DNA of 51,158 nucleotides from Ceratorhiza oryzae-sativae (Eukaryota; Basidiomycota; Agaricomycetes; Cantharellales; Ceratobasidiaceae): the NCBI GenBank assembly GCA_030998015.1, contig JARWMV010000105.1:1-51158 (forward strand), read 5' to 3'. The notes beneath the pieces are model-generated. The model searched no databases. It saw only the letters and a program-made list of their open reading frames with translations, and was not told the origin of the DNA. Both the position numbers and the translations under genes were made by a program. Below, piece by piece: positions 1-8,696 of this stretch (the stretch's first letter is position 1; every line of letters starts with the position of its first letter).

Positions 1-210
1 CAGGGTACCTCGGAATCAGACGCCGCGCGCACGCCAGGGCCGCCTTGGCTTAAGCCAAGCAAGCTTGGCTCATATTGACCTTAAGGTCAATGTAAGCCAA
101 GGCGGCCCTGGCGTGCGCGCGGCGTCTGATTCCGAGGTACCCTGGAACTTAAAGTTCCAGGGTACCTCGCAATACCTCGCCGCGAACGCGGCCTCGATAA
201 CCATACCCAC
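1..210. repeat. Damaged, back-to-back E4t repeat at left edge
   Basis: Bases 1-50 are the reverse complement of about 99-152, so the edge can fold into a long hairpin whose arms are E4t sequence. The spacer holds further small palindromes (aagcttggct and ttgaccttaaggtcaa units). 150-210 is the usual E4t tail with the GCCGCGAACGCGGC palindrome. Confidence 0.75.
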
Positions 211-291
211 CCCAAACTGCCATTCCTTGACAATTCCTTAGGAAATGTCAAGGATTGGTGTTTGGGGGTCAGCTGTAGCTTTTAGAGACTC

Positions 292-505
292 CCGCCGGCG
301 TTAGAGGGAATCCTCAGTTGAGGTAGCCTTGACCATGAGTCCAGGCTACCTCACATAAAGATTCCCTCGTAGAAAATGACGACCGTTCGTCATTTTCAGC
401 CGGCGGCTAAATATCGATATTATGCCGCGCACTAGCAATCGCAAACGGTTGCGATTGCTCACGTTGGTTGGTGGGACAAGTCCCACCAGCAACTAACGCG
501 CGCGG
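292..505 (+). repeat. E172 element, long form (214 bp)
   Basis: Forward copy. The apex of hairpin 1 carries an extra palindrome (gaggtagcc...ggctacctc). It lies just upstream of the cob exon at 571. Confidence 0.95.
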
Positions 506-570
506 AGTTGGTTAAGACTTAAATTGGATCGACAACTCCTTGACAGATAAGGAAAATAATTATAGGAGTG

Positions 571-699
571 TTAGGTATTTCAGGAAATGTTGATAGACTA
601 AGTTTCCACCCATTCTTTACTTTCAAAGATTTGGTGACAGTATTCTTATTCTTATTAACTCTATCTATTTTTGTATTCTATATGCCTAATGTCTTAGGT
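571..699 (+). CDS. cob: cob (cytochrome b) internal exon
   Basis: Encodes 43 residues of apocytochrome b, the haem-binding membrane subunit of complex III. Reading TTA at 571 as the first codon gives [20 protein letters not shown] and then a hydrophobic stretch ending FYMPNVLG. This matches the cytochrome b segment after the third transmembrane cluster, with the conserved FHP and FKD motifs. The exon ends GGT|C, so it has the U expected before a group I intron. The next cytochrome b residues (HSDNYI) are found at 5796. Base 570 is G, fitting the last base of an upstream group I intron whose 5' exon would lie outside the window. All earlier bases in the window are repeats. The reading frame continues past 699 to 771, but those residues no longer resemble cytochrome b. 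Confidence 0.95.
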
Positions 700-1515
700 C
701 CCTCATGGCCTCTTCAATTTGAAGAAAATAACGTTATATGCTGGAACGACTTAGAAATTATAGTGCTTTAAGCAAAAATCTGTAATTTTGTCATGTTTAT
801 CAGCAGATATATTTAAAAATCACATTGCTTTACCATTTATTCTTACACTGGGGAGTTTATGTTTTATTATGTATCTCAGAGACTGTACACGTTAATCCAT
901 TTTGATTTAAAATAGAATGGGTAAGATACAGTCCGTTTAATAAATACTTTTTTACAATTTTGTAGTCACAGTCTGGTAGGGATCATCATCGGAGATGATG
1001 GGTAAAGAATTATTTCAATAAAAGAAGAATTAACAATAATTGAACGTTTAAAAAAACCTTGTCTATTAATTTGTTAAATGGTTAAGTCGGCAAGTTGTGA
1101 ATAACCCAAAATGAGACATTTTGGTTACCTATTAGAATATTCATTTATTCTAACTATATATTTTATTCCCATGTTGTCCACATCTCTGTGCACGACAAAT
1201 CCGCGTATTTGTTCTTGGGACCGGATGCTTGAAGCCCCACAAAGGCTAGGGGGGAAGACATTTAATTCAAACCCCACCGAAGAATACGATTCTTTGGTGA
1301 CATACAGTAATTAGCTGATTGTTTTGATCAGGTGCTGACAACACGGGTTATATGTTAAACATTATGCGTTGTATCTATCCATTTTATTTAACTTTAACTT
1401 CCTTATTTGACGGAAATAATTTAATGTTTTAAATGAAAATTTTAAGAACTTCTCTTATTTATATTTTATGTTAATTGCGTTACTTTATGTTTCTAGATTC
1501 TTTTTATTTACTGGC

Positions 1516-1687
1516 CCGCCGGCGTTAGAGGGAATCCTAAAGATTCCCTCGTAGAAAATGACGACCGTTCGTCATTTTCAGCCGGCGGCTAAATATCGAT
1601 ATTATGCCGCGCACTAGCAATCGCAAACGGTTGCGATTGCTCACGTTGGTTGGTGGGACAAGTCCCACCAGCAACTAACGCGCGCGG
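1516..1687 (+). repeat. E172 element, reference copy (172 bp)
   Basis: Structure read from this copy. Clamp 1: 1516-1523 pairs with 1581-1588 and encloses hairpin 1 (1528-1536/1542-1550) and hairpin 2 (1555-1564/1569-1578). A 12-nt palindrome AATATCGATATT follows at 1592-1603. Clamp 2: CCGCGC 1607-1612 pairs with GCGCGG 1682-1687 and encloses hairpin 3 (1617-1626/1631-1640) and hairpin 4 (1651-1659/1662-1670). Each half is thus a three-way junction. Confidence 0.97.
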
Positions 1688-1884
1688 AGTAACGAATTTG
1701 ACATTTCTATTGGCACCCCTGCCTGGGCAACTGCGCTTTAGCGCACGTCTTGGCAGGGGTAATTAATAACATCTTTATTGCCCGTAAAACCCGTGTATGA
1801 AAAAATGAGTGACCCTTCGGGCCCATCATCGGAGATGACCTTATTGGCTCTTAGGGCTAATCGAGGCTGAATCTAATTTTATTA

Positions 1885-2093
1885 CCCGTGCACGCCTGCG
1901 AACGCCTTGGCTTGCCAAGGCGGCCCTGGCGTGCGCGCGGCTCGCCGCGAACGCGGCCTCGTTAACAATGCCCACGGGTCGTTGACCCTCCGCTCTATTA
2001 CCCCTGCCAAGACGTGCGCTAAAGCGCAGTTCTCTAGGCAGGGCGGCTGAAATCTTGGGTTACACCTAAGATTTTAGCCGATAGAGCGGGGGC
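1885..2093 (+). repeat. E4t element with 4-bp duplication ATTA
   Basis: cccgtgcacg...gcgggggc, 209 bp, flanked by ATTA at 1881-1884 and 2094-2097. It contains the 'cccctgccaagacgtgcgc' palindrome that is also part of E141. Confidence 0.88.
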
Positions 2094-2154
2094 ATTATTT
2101 CTAAAACTGCCGCAAATTCCGGAGGAGACCAAACCTCAATAGACGTACCAATAG

Positions 2155-2232
2155 ACCCCCAATGCGTTGCAGCGTATTGGGGGGCTATTGCCCCCCCAAA
2201 CAATGCAGCGTAGCTGCATTTGTTTGGGGGGT
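2155..2232. repeat. E6t element with 6-bp duplication CAATAG
   Basis: 78 bp, acccccaatg...ggggggt, flanked by CAATAG at 2149-2154 and 2233-2238. Its excision joins the HEG codons for VPI and ATDVD in frame. Confidence 0.9.
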
Positions 2233-2763
2233 CAATAGCGACTGACGTTGACTCTATTGAAAAAAATGATAAATTTAGAGCAAATTTCACCATAGCTTTA
2301 ACAGCAGCACAAAAACCTGTATTAGACGCTATTAAAATTTTCATAGATCAATTAGGGAGAAATCCTCTATGTCCTGATTTAGACATTCCACGATGTGGTG
2401 TTAATTTTAGAAAATCCCAAAGTAATACAACAAATCCTATGTATGCTTTAGTTATCTCGGGCTATCCTGGCCCAGGCATAACGGCCAGGGCCGTAGCGGG
2501 TCTTATAAAAATATATAAGAAGAGGATATAAAATCGTATCCTCACAAAAATTTTAACCATACTCCTCTGACTTACCCTTTCTAACTATATCACTACTTGA
2601 AGCCGTGCTTCGGGTTTAACCGGGCACGTGTTGGGATTGGTTTATTTTATTTATACCGTACCACCAGTACCAGCCTTGCAGGGTGGCTACTGGTCGGTAC
2701 GAATAATAGGGTCTCACTAATATTGTTATTTGTAAAAGAATACATTAGATGGGTTTACCTAAT

Positions 2764-2859
2764 CCCTCCGCGCTCTTTGATCGCCCGCAGGGCGGCCTAA
2801 GCGCGGAGGGCTCCACTAATCGATGATTTGCGAAGGCAAATCTACATCGATTGGCGGGG
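2764..2859 (-). repeat. Shortened E141 element (96 bp)
   Basis: Lacks the central 'ccctgcctagagaactgcgc' arm. The two outer palindromes remain. Confidence 0.8.
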
Positions 2860-2964
2860 TATAGTAAATGAAGAGAAAGGCCCTAGGTTTTGTCTTATGA
2901 TGTATGGCTGTGTTTGACAAAAGCACTGTTATGCATTCATAGAAGATATGATTATATTAGCTGC

Positions 2965-3012
2965 TCACTCTCTAATATGATATACCTTTAAAATGTCAGT
3001 CTTATAAATATT
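2965..3012 (+). promoter_or_regulatory. Conserved HEG leader, possible promoter or 5' UTR
   Basis: The string atatgatataccttta and the following agtcttata recur just upstream of HEG starts at 3026, 9677 and (minus strand) 18872. Conservation in non-coding DNA before three start codons suggests a transcription or translation signal carried with the HEG; the role is inferred. Confidence 0.4.
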
Positions 3013-3175
3013 TTAATTAACAATTATGAAAAGAAATCACTTAACTAGAGCAGAACGATTACAGTTCTCTTTACCTCAAAATCTAAAAAACATTCTTGTC
3101 GGGCGCCTGATGTATGCATTCGAAAACAAAAAACTAGTGTGAATGTAAATTTACAATTTAGTCAAGGAATCCTTC

Positions 3176-3347
3176 CCGCCGGCGTTAGAGGGAATCCTAA
3201 AGATTCCCTCGTAGAAAATGACGACCGTTCGTCATTTTCAGCCGGCGGCTAAATATCGATATTATGCCGCGCACTAGCAATCGCAAACGGTTGCGATTGC
3301 TCACGTTGGTTGGTGGGACAAGTCCCACCAGCAACTAACGCGCGCGG
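3176..3347 (+). repeat. E172 element
   Basis: 172 bp inside HEG-b, between codons for GIL and (Y)LMHLYDLF. Compared with sister HEGs, 9 target bases are missing. Confidence 0.95.
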
Positions 3348-3446
3348 ACCTTATGCACTTGTATGATTTATTTAAAACTTATTGCGGTGCGGGTCCTAAA
3401 ATAATTAAACAGGCTGCAGATAAAAGAACAGGCAAAAATTACAGCA

Positions 3447-3587
3447 CCCCGCTAATCGATACCCCTGCCAAGACGTGCGCTAAAGCGCAGTTCTCTAGGC
3501 AGGGTGTAGATTTGCCTTCGCAAATCATCGATTAGTGGAGCCCTCCGCGCTTAGGCCGCCCTGCGGGCGATCAAAGAGCGCGGAGGG
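3447..3587 (+). repeat. E141 element
   Basis: 141 bp, ccccgctaatcgat...cggaggg, inserted in HEG-b after KNYS. Confidence 0.92.
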
Positions 3588-3680
3588 AATTAGCTTTCCA
3601 AAGTTTTGCATTGCCTTGTTTTGTTCCACTGTTTAATCTGTTTTACTTTGAAGGAAAAAAAATCATTCCAACTAACATAA

Positions 3681-3821
3681 CCCCGCTAATCGATACCCCT
3701 GCCAAGACGTGCGCTAAAGCGCAGTTCTCTAGGCAGGGTGTAGATTTGCCTTCGCAAATCATCGATTAGTGGAGCCCTCCGCGCTTAGGCCGCCCTGCGG
3801 GCGATCAAAGAGCGCGGAGGG
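3681..3821 (+). repeat. E141 element at IR-A left boundary
   Basis: 141 bp, inserted in HEG-b after PTNI. The flanks 'ata a' and 'at gag' join cleanly to encode I-N-E-L-L-T with no target duplication. Confidence 0.93.
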
Positions 3822-4247
3822 ATGAGTTACTGACAGTTCATTCTTTAGCTTTTTGGTTGTGTGATGACGGTAGTTTCAATAAATCAGACCAAAGGGTTAT
3901 TCTTTGTACAGAATGTTTTACTTTAGAAGAAGTTAACTTATTAGCGAATACTCTAAATTGCAAATGGAATTTAGAATGCTACATACCGTCGCGCTGGGAC
4001 CGCCCGAATGGATGCCCGTAGGGCTTGGAAATCGCATTTCGGGCGTCCCCAGCGCGGCCGGCGCGGCCGAGAGTGCATGATTTGGTGTCCCATTGATGGG
4101 ACGCCAAATCTACATGCATTCTCGAGTGAATAAAACAAATAATGGAGGTGCTAGAATAGTAATCCCACGAAGATCATTACCTATTTTACAATCCTACCCC
4201 TGCCAAGACGTCTTGGCAGGGGTATCGATTAGCGGGGTGATGCTTCA

Positions 4248-4476
4248 AACCCCCGCTTAGGGTCAACCAGCATTGTATTTATATATAAATACATGCTGTT
4301 GACCCGAGGGGTTTGGTTACCGAGGCCGCGTTCGCGGCGAGGTATTGCGAGGTACCCTGGAACTTTAAGTTCCAGGGTACCTCGGAATCAGACGCCGCGC
4401 GCACGCCAGGGCCGACTTGGCTTGATTATTGACCTTAAGGTCAATATGAGCCAAGGCGTTCGCAGGCGTGCACGGG
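4248..4476 (-). repeat. E4t element with 4-bp duplication TTCA
   Basis: 229 bp in reverse orientation, flanked by TTCA at 4244-4247 and 4477-4480. Removal restores ATG CTT CAT AAG ATA GGT CTT TAA, the conserved HEG end MLHKIGL. Confidence 0.9.
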
Positions 4477-4534
4477 TTCATAAGATAGGTCTTTAATATT
4501 TTAATACTTGGACATTGAACAATGGAAAGGTACT

Positions 4535-4706
4535 CCGCCGGCGTTAGAGGGAATCCTAAAGATTCCCTCGTAGAAAATGACGACCGTTCGTCATTTTCAG
4601 CCGGCGGCTAAATATCGATATTATGCCGCGCACTAGCAATCGCAAACGGTTGCGATTGCTCACGTTGGTTGGTGGGACAAGTCCCACCAGCAACTAACGC
4701 GCGCGG
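4535..4706 (+). repeat. E172 element
   Basis: 172 bp, 39 bases after the HEG-b stop. Confidence 0.95.
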
Positions 4707-4825
4707 AAGTTTCAAAATTTTATCTCTTTTAACCCCTCTTTATCAACCACCCCTCTTTATCAACCACCCCTCTTTATCAACCACTTTTTTATTTTGTTTA
4801 TTTCATTTATCACTTCTTTATACCC

Positions 4826-5528
4826 TTTCTTAGTGACTTGAAATTTTTAAGTATAAAAGAGTTAGACTTTCAAGATTGGAGAAAAGGGGTTGAAGTTCTA
4901 GTTAGAGGTCTACACTTAACAACCATGGGTAAAAACTTTTTATTAGAACTAATATCCGGAATGAATCGGGGTCGGACATTTTCCCCAGTTGACCCCCCAA
5001 ACTGATGCAGCTATGCTGCATTGTTTGGGGGGGTAATGGCACTAGGGCCATTGCAATCATTGGGGGTCTACTGCCTCTAATATCGATATATTAAGTCTAC
5101 CTCCTTTATATGAATTTTCAGATCAAGGTGCCCGCCGGCGTTAGAGGGAATCCTAAAGATTCCCTCGTAGAAAATGACGACCGTTCGTCATTTTCAGCCG
5201 GCGGCTAAATATCGATATTATGCCGCGCACTAGCAATCGCAAACGGTTGCGATTGCTCACGTTGGTTGGTGGGACAAGTCCCACCAGCAACTAACGCGCG
5301 CGGGAGTTATATCTAATAAACAATGGGTTACAAGTGCTAAATTTTTCATGTTAACACCATATTTTGAAAGTAAAGAAACACTTGCTTTGAGTTCACAAAC
5401 AGATTCTATGAAACCTCTATATTTTTCAAGTAAATCTGAGCTATGTGCTTTTTTTGGTCTATCCGATGTGACAATTTACAAATTCATTAATAGTGGTGCC
5501 CCTTTATTTAACCCCAAGGAAAAAAGTT
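4826..5528 (+). pseudogene. Tail of cob intron-1 LAGLIDADG HEG, interrupted
   Basis: Open stretch from 4826 reads FLSDLKFLSIKELDFQDW and then RGLHLTTMGKNFLLELISGM, the usual C-terminal pattern of LAGLIDADG_1 endonucleases. After an E6t-type palindrome (about 4991-5087) and an E172 (5132-5303) the frame continues as GVISNKQWVTSAKFFMLTPY and FSSKSELCAFFGLSDVTIYKF, a short helix-turn-helix-like piece resembling NUMOD repeats found at the ends of homing endonucleases. A further E172 at 5529 cuts it. It is most likely the end of the HEG whose front lies at 1854-2475. The whole stretch is repeated in copy B (31760-32462, minus). Confidence 0.7.
5132..5303 (+). repeat. E172 element
   Basis: 172 bp, splits the HEG tail between SDQG and GVISNK. 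Confidence 0.95.
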
Positions 5529-5700
5529 CCGCCGGCGTTAGAGGGAATCCTAAAGATTCCCTCGTAGAAAATGACGACCGTTCGTCATTTTCAGCCGGCG
5601 GCTAAATATCGATATTATGCCGCGCACTAGCAATCGCAAACGGTTGCGATTGCTCACGTTGGTTGGTGGGACAAGTCCCACCAGCAACTAACGCGCGCGG
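5529..5700 (+). repeat. E172 element
   Basis: 172 bp, ends the HEG tail frame after NPKEKS and lies 95 bases before cob exon 5796. Confidence 0.95.
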
Positions 5701-5795
5701 ACTATCACTAAAATTTATTAATTCCCCTGGACTGGGGCCTCGCAGAACACGAATCGAATCAAAACCATTTTTTAGAAGAAGTATTTATTAAAATG

Positions 5796-5859
5796 CACTC
5801 GGACAATTATATCCCAGCAAATCCAATGTCTACTCCAGCCTCAATTGTTCCTGAGTGGT
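5796..5859 (+). CDS. cob: cob exon (IR copy A)
   Basis: Encodes HS and then DNYIPANPMSTPASIVPEW plus the first base of the next codon. This is the strongly conserved cytochrome b stretch with the PEW motif of the Qo site. The preceding G at 5795 and the terminal U at 5859 are the bases expected around group I introns. The TAA right after PEW belongs to the intron: TGG T + AT CTT (next exon at 6401) gives W-Y-L-L-P. At 64 bp it is far too short to be a stand-alone gene. An identical copy lies at 31429-31492 on the minus strand. Confidence 0.95.
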
Positions 5860-6400
5860 AAGTAAAGATGCCACGCTTAAGAGTAATCTTATGAAAAATT
5901 AACTTTACTATTTGTTGGAAAATCCTAAAGATGTTAATATTTAATTCTAAATAAAAACTTAACAATGTAACAATGGATAATCAACAGGGAACAAAGTTAT
6001 ACTTACATACAATAATAAATGCAAAATTGTTGTTACAGTTTAATAGTAGTACCCTAAGAGACTATACGTAAAGCTCCTTCCCTCCGCGCTCTTTGATCGC
6101 CCGCAGGGCGGCCTAAGCGCGGAGGGCTCCACTAATCGATGATTTGCGAAGGCAAATCTACACCCTGCCTAGAGAACTGCGCTTTAGCGCACGTCTTGGC
6201 AGGGGTATCGATTAGCGGGGAATTGTAAATTGAGGATGAAGAAATAGTCCAGCCATTTTATTAACAAAAATGGATAATATATAATTTCCAACTCTCTGAT
6301 CGCGCCTTTAGGCGCGGCCTAAGCGCTGAGGACTCCTAAATTGGGGGTGATTTGCGCAGGCAAATCTACACCCCCAATTTGGGGTTATATTATAAATGTG
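5860..6400 (+). other. cob group I intron 2 (541 bp, no ORF)
   Basis: Begins after U5859 and ends with G6400. GACTAT at 6060-6065 (in agagactatacg) pairs with ATAGTC at 6244-6249 (in aagaaatagtcc) as P7, the R and S boxes of a group I core. An E141 element (6080-6220) sits inside the P7 loop (P3-P8 region). Another palindromic cluster (about 6295-6385) lies just before the 3' splice site. Whether it still self-splices with these insertions cannot be judged from sequence. Confidence 0.85.
6080..6220 (-). repeat. E141 element inside group I intron 2
   Basis: 141 bp, ccctccgcg...gcgggg, placed between the two strands of P7. Confidence 0.92.
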
Positions 6401-6446
6401 ATCTTTTACCTTACTATGCAATTTTACGATCTATCCCTAACAAATT
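6401..6446 (+). CDS. cob: cob micro-exon (IR copy A)
   Basis: AT CTT TTA CCT TAC TAT GCA completes codon Y and reads LLPYYAILRSIPNK plus the first two bases of the next codon. This is exactly the cytochrome b segment that follows PEW. With the G at 25431 (minus strand) the split codon becomes TTG and the protein runs IPNK-LLGVIAM into the last exon. U6446 precedes the next intron as expected for group I. Only 46 bp long. The copy in IR B is at 30842-30887. Confidence 0.93.
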
Positions 6447-6901
6447 AAATCTTCTAGTGGTTTGTATAAATTTTACTGTATGCTTGGAAGTCTTGTAGTT
6501 TAAGTACTGTATTTCACAGTAAAAATCTTAAAACTTGTTTAAGATAACCAGCAAGTTTTTCATTACCGAGGTATTGCGAGCTCGGAATCAGGCGCCTCGT
6601 GCTTTGCTCGGTCAAAAAACTTCATAGACTATACGTAAAACTCTAGATTACAAAATTTTCCTGGTTCAATCTTACGGACTGGTTAGTGCACAGCAATTGC
6701 CCAAATTTGAGAATTGCTGGTTCAATTTTTAGATAAGATATAGTCAATAAAGGCTGGAAGATTTTACGGAAATAGTATTTCTTATTTTAATCTATGCTCA
6801 AAATTCTGAATTTTCCAATTTCAATTCAACCGATAAAAACAATTTGTCTATCTCTTCTGCACGTGAGCAATTAAACCGATGTAAAAACGAACCGCCTTCT
6901 C

Positions 6902-6948
6902 CCGCGCGCGTTAGAGGGAATCTTTCAGATTCCCTCTAACGCCGGCGG
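6902..6948. repeat. Miniature E172 (47 bp)
   Basis: Keeps only one outer arm from each end (ccgcgcgcg and gccggcgg) around hairpin 1. It looks like an internal-deletion or template-switch product. Confidence 0.85.
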
Positions 6949-7077
6949 GAGAAGGAGTTCCTGCGAATTTCAAATTACCTCCTAATTTTAATCCGGAAGA
7001 GTTTCGTTTAGTAGCAAATGGATTTTTCCAAGCTGAAGGACATATTTCTTGTAGAATTAGAGGTAATAACTTTATGC

Positions 7078-7291
7078 CCGCCGGCGTTAGAGGGAATCCT
7101 CAGTTGAGGTAGCCTTGACCATGAGTCCAGGCTACCTCACATAAAGATTCCCTCGTAGAAAATGACGACCGTTCGTCATTTTCAGCCGGCGGCTAAATAT
7201 CGATATTATGCCGCGCACTAGCAATCGCAAACGGTTGCGATTGCTCACGTTGGTTGGTGGGACAAGTCCCACCAGCAACTAACGCGCGCGG
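7078..7291 (+). repeat. E172 element, long form (214 bp)
   Basis: Hairpin 1 apex expanded as in 292-505. Splits HEG-c before AINQNL. Confidence 0.95.
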
Positions 7292-7459
7292 GCTATTAAT
7301 CAGAATCTATCACCTCAAAGTTTAGAATTTTTTCTAACTCTTTGGTATGTTTTAGGGCAAACAGGTACATTAGGCATAACTGTCAATAAACACGGGAAAT
7401 TGGTTATACGGTTATCTTCTGAAAGTTGGGATACAATACTTAATTCCTATTCTAAATAT

Positions 7460-7681
7460 CCGCCGGCGTTAGAGGGAATCCTCAGATGAGGTAGCCTTGA
7501 CCATGAGTCTCATGGTCCAGGCTACCTCCCATAAAGATTCCCTCGTAGAAAATGACGACCGTTCGTCATTTTCAGCCGGCGGCTAAATATCGATATTATG
7601 CCGCGCACTAGCAATCGCAAACGGTTGCGATTGCTCACGTTGGTTGGTGGGACAAGTCCCACCAGCAACTAACGCGCGCGG
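7460..7681 (+). repeat. E172 element, long form (222 bp)
   Basis: Apex insertion includes catgagtctcatg. Directly abuts the E4t at 7682. Confidence 0.95.
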
Positions 7682-7890
7682 GCCCCCGCTCTATCGGCTA
7701 AAATCTTAGGTGTAACCCAAGATTTCAGCCGCCCTGCCTAGAGAACTGCGCTTTAGCGCACGTCTTGGCAGGGGTAATAAAGCGGAGGGTCAACGACCCG
7801 TGGGCATTGTTAACGAGGCCGCGTTCGCGGCGAGCCGCGCGCACGCCAGGGCCGCCTTGGCAAGCCAAGGCGTTCGCAGGCGTGCACGGG
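7682..7890 (-). repeat. E4t element joined to E172
   Basis: gcccccgctc...gcacggg, 209 bp. The E172+E4t pair recurs at 15721-16153 and 50516-50898, so the two can move or be copied as a unit. Confidence 0.85.
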
Positions 7891-8141
7891 TAATATTTAT
7901 GGAGAAAAATTTATTGCTTTTCAAAAATTGTCAGACATACGACGTTTAACATCTAATAATTTAAAATTAGATCCTTTTTCACTGGCTCTTGCTACACACA
8001 TTGTTTATGACCTTTCAGCAGATGGAGTAAATAGAAAACTATCTTTATCGGAACAATTAAATTTAATGAGTCTTAATTTAACTAATGTAAAACTTCCCAC
8101 TTACACTGATAATTTGACTACCCCATCTATATTTTTTATTA

Positions 8142-8305
8142 CCCGTGCACGCCTGCGAACGCCTTGGCTTGCCAAGGCGGCCCTGGCGTGCGCGCGGCTC
8201 GCCGCGAACGCGGCCTCGTTAACAATGCCCACGGGTCGTTGACCCTCCGCTTTAGCGGCTGAAATCTTGGGTTACACCTAAGATTTTAGCCGATAGAGCG
8301 GGGGC
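8142..8305 (+). repeat. E4t element with 4-bp duplication ATTA
   Basis: 164 bp flanked by ATTA at 8138-8141 and 8306-8309. Removal rejoins the HEG-c helix as FFIIGFILGD. Confidence 0.92.
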
Positions 8306-8696
8306 ATTATAGGGTTTATTCTTGGTGACTGTAAATGGGGGGCTTAGCAGTACCCCGCTAATCGATACCCCTGCCAAGACGTGCGCTAAAGCGCAGTTCT
8401 CTAGGCAGGGCGGCTGAAATCTTGGGTTACACCTAAGATTTTAGCCGATAGAGCGGGGGCATTATCCGCCTCCTGGATCTCTAGAGATCCAGGGAGCGGA
8501 GTTATCCTAACAAACGACTTCAATAAACATTTATGAGCTTGAAATTGGGCGAGATGTTGAGTCTTGGTTTAGGGATTCTCACGATGGACAATTGAAATGT
8601 ATCCATCGTTACGGAATTGTTCTTCGGGTAAAATTATTAGTCATTTTGGTGAAACACCATAAGAAGTTATACTTAATGGAGGAAATTCGGACCTAA

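Larger units (their letters stand above)
1854..2475 (+). pseudogene. LAGLIDADG homing endonuclease, broken (cob intron 1)
   Basis: The frame opens at 1854 with the LAGLIDADG helix GLIEAESNF. It is interrupted at ATTA by an E4t element (1885-2093), resumes as ISKTAANSGGDQTSIDVP, and is cut again by an E6t element (2155-2232, CAATAG duplicated). It then runs through FRANFTIALTAAQKPVLDAI to NPMYALVIS before decaying at about 2460. Removing both elements with one copy of each target repeat gives one open frame. I see only one LAGLIDADG motif. The matching tail with the HLTxxGxxxL..SGMNRGR pattern lies at 4826-4979, so a second HEG (3026-4496) appears to have landed inside this one. Such proteins cut intron-less alleles to spread the intron; this copy cannot be translated intact. 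Confidence 0.8.
3026..4496 (+). pseudogene. LAGLIDADG homing endonuclease, riddled with repeats (HEG-b)
   Basis: Starts ATG AAA AGA AAT CAC, giving MKRNHLTRAERLQFSLPQNL, behind a leader shared with other HEGs here. The pieces align in order with the intact HEG at 17208-17750: FSQGIL, HLYDLFKTYCGAGPK, FNLFYFEGKKIIPTNI, ELLTVHSLAFWLCDDGSF (second LAGLIDADG-like motif), FTLEEVNLLANTLN, and finally MLHKIGL with TAA at 4494-4496. Between them sit E172 (3176-3347), two E141 (3447-3587, 3681-3821), a palindromic cluster (about 3986-4127), and an E4t (4248-4476). At least one small frameshift is also present (near 3115 and near 3637). Only 3679-4496 is duplicated in IR copy B. Not functional as DNA stands. 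Confidence 0.82.
700..5795 (+). other. cob group I intron 1 (5.1 kb) with HEG remnants
   Basis: Bounded by exons 571-699 and 5796-5859: U at 699 before the intron, G at 5795 as its last base. A group I core lies near the 5' end. The R-like strand GACTGTA at 881-887 pairs perfectly with TACAGTC at 927-933 in an S-like box (aagatacagtcc), forming P7. The rest is HEG sequence (1854-2475, 3026-4496, 4826-5528) cut up by five E172 copies and other repeats. 940-1510 and 2540-2960 are AT-rich non-coding DNA in which I see no gene. A triple 'cccctctttatcaacca' direct repeat lies at 4733-4783. Confidence 0.85.
6770..8696 (+). pseudogene. LAGLIDADG HEG of cob intron 3, front part (HEG-c)
   Basis: Pieces in order: AQNSEFSNFNSTDKN; a miniature E172 (6902-6948); ANFKLPPNFNPEEFRLVANG with the LAGLIDADG-type helix GFFQAEGHIS; E172 (7078-7291); INQNLSPQSLEFFLTLWYV; E172 plus E4t (7460-7890); NIYGEKFIAFQKLSDIRRL and the helix-rich DPFSLALATHIVYDL; E4t (8142-8305) exactly between PSIFFI and IGFILGD (second motif); a composite palindrome (about 8352-8505); then SWFRDSHDGQLKCIHRYG. 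The last stretch of this family (NNIQAVFGRGPLKG...) is found at 25458-25826 on the minus strand, next to the last cob exon. So the gene, like cob, is split by the IR. The middle part is missing. Confidence 0.78.

Noticed and set aside
2597..2800. 67-codon frame before HEG-b
   Set aside because: Runs through hairpins and a shortened E141. No conserved features.
4293..4496. 67-codon frame, Arg- and Pro-rich
   Set aside because: It is E4t sequence read through. Only the last residues (HKIGL) are real HEG.
5793..5861. Short peptide with its own start and stop (M-HSDNYI...PEW, TAA)
   Set aside because: It is a cytochrome b exon. The ATG and TAA belong to the introns, and the next exon at 6401 continues the protein in phase.
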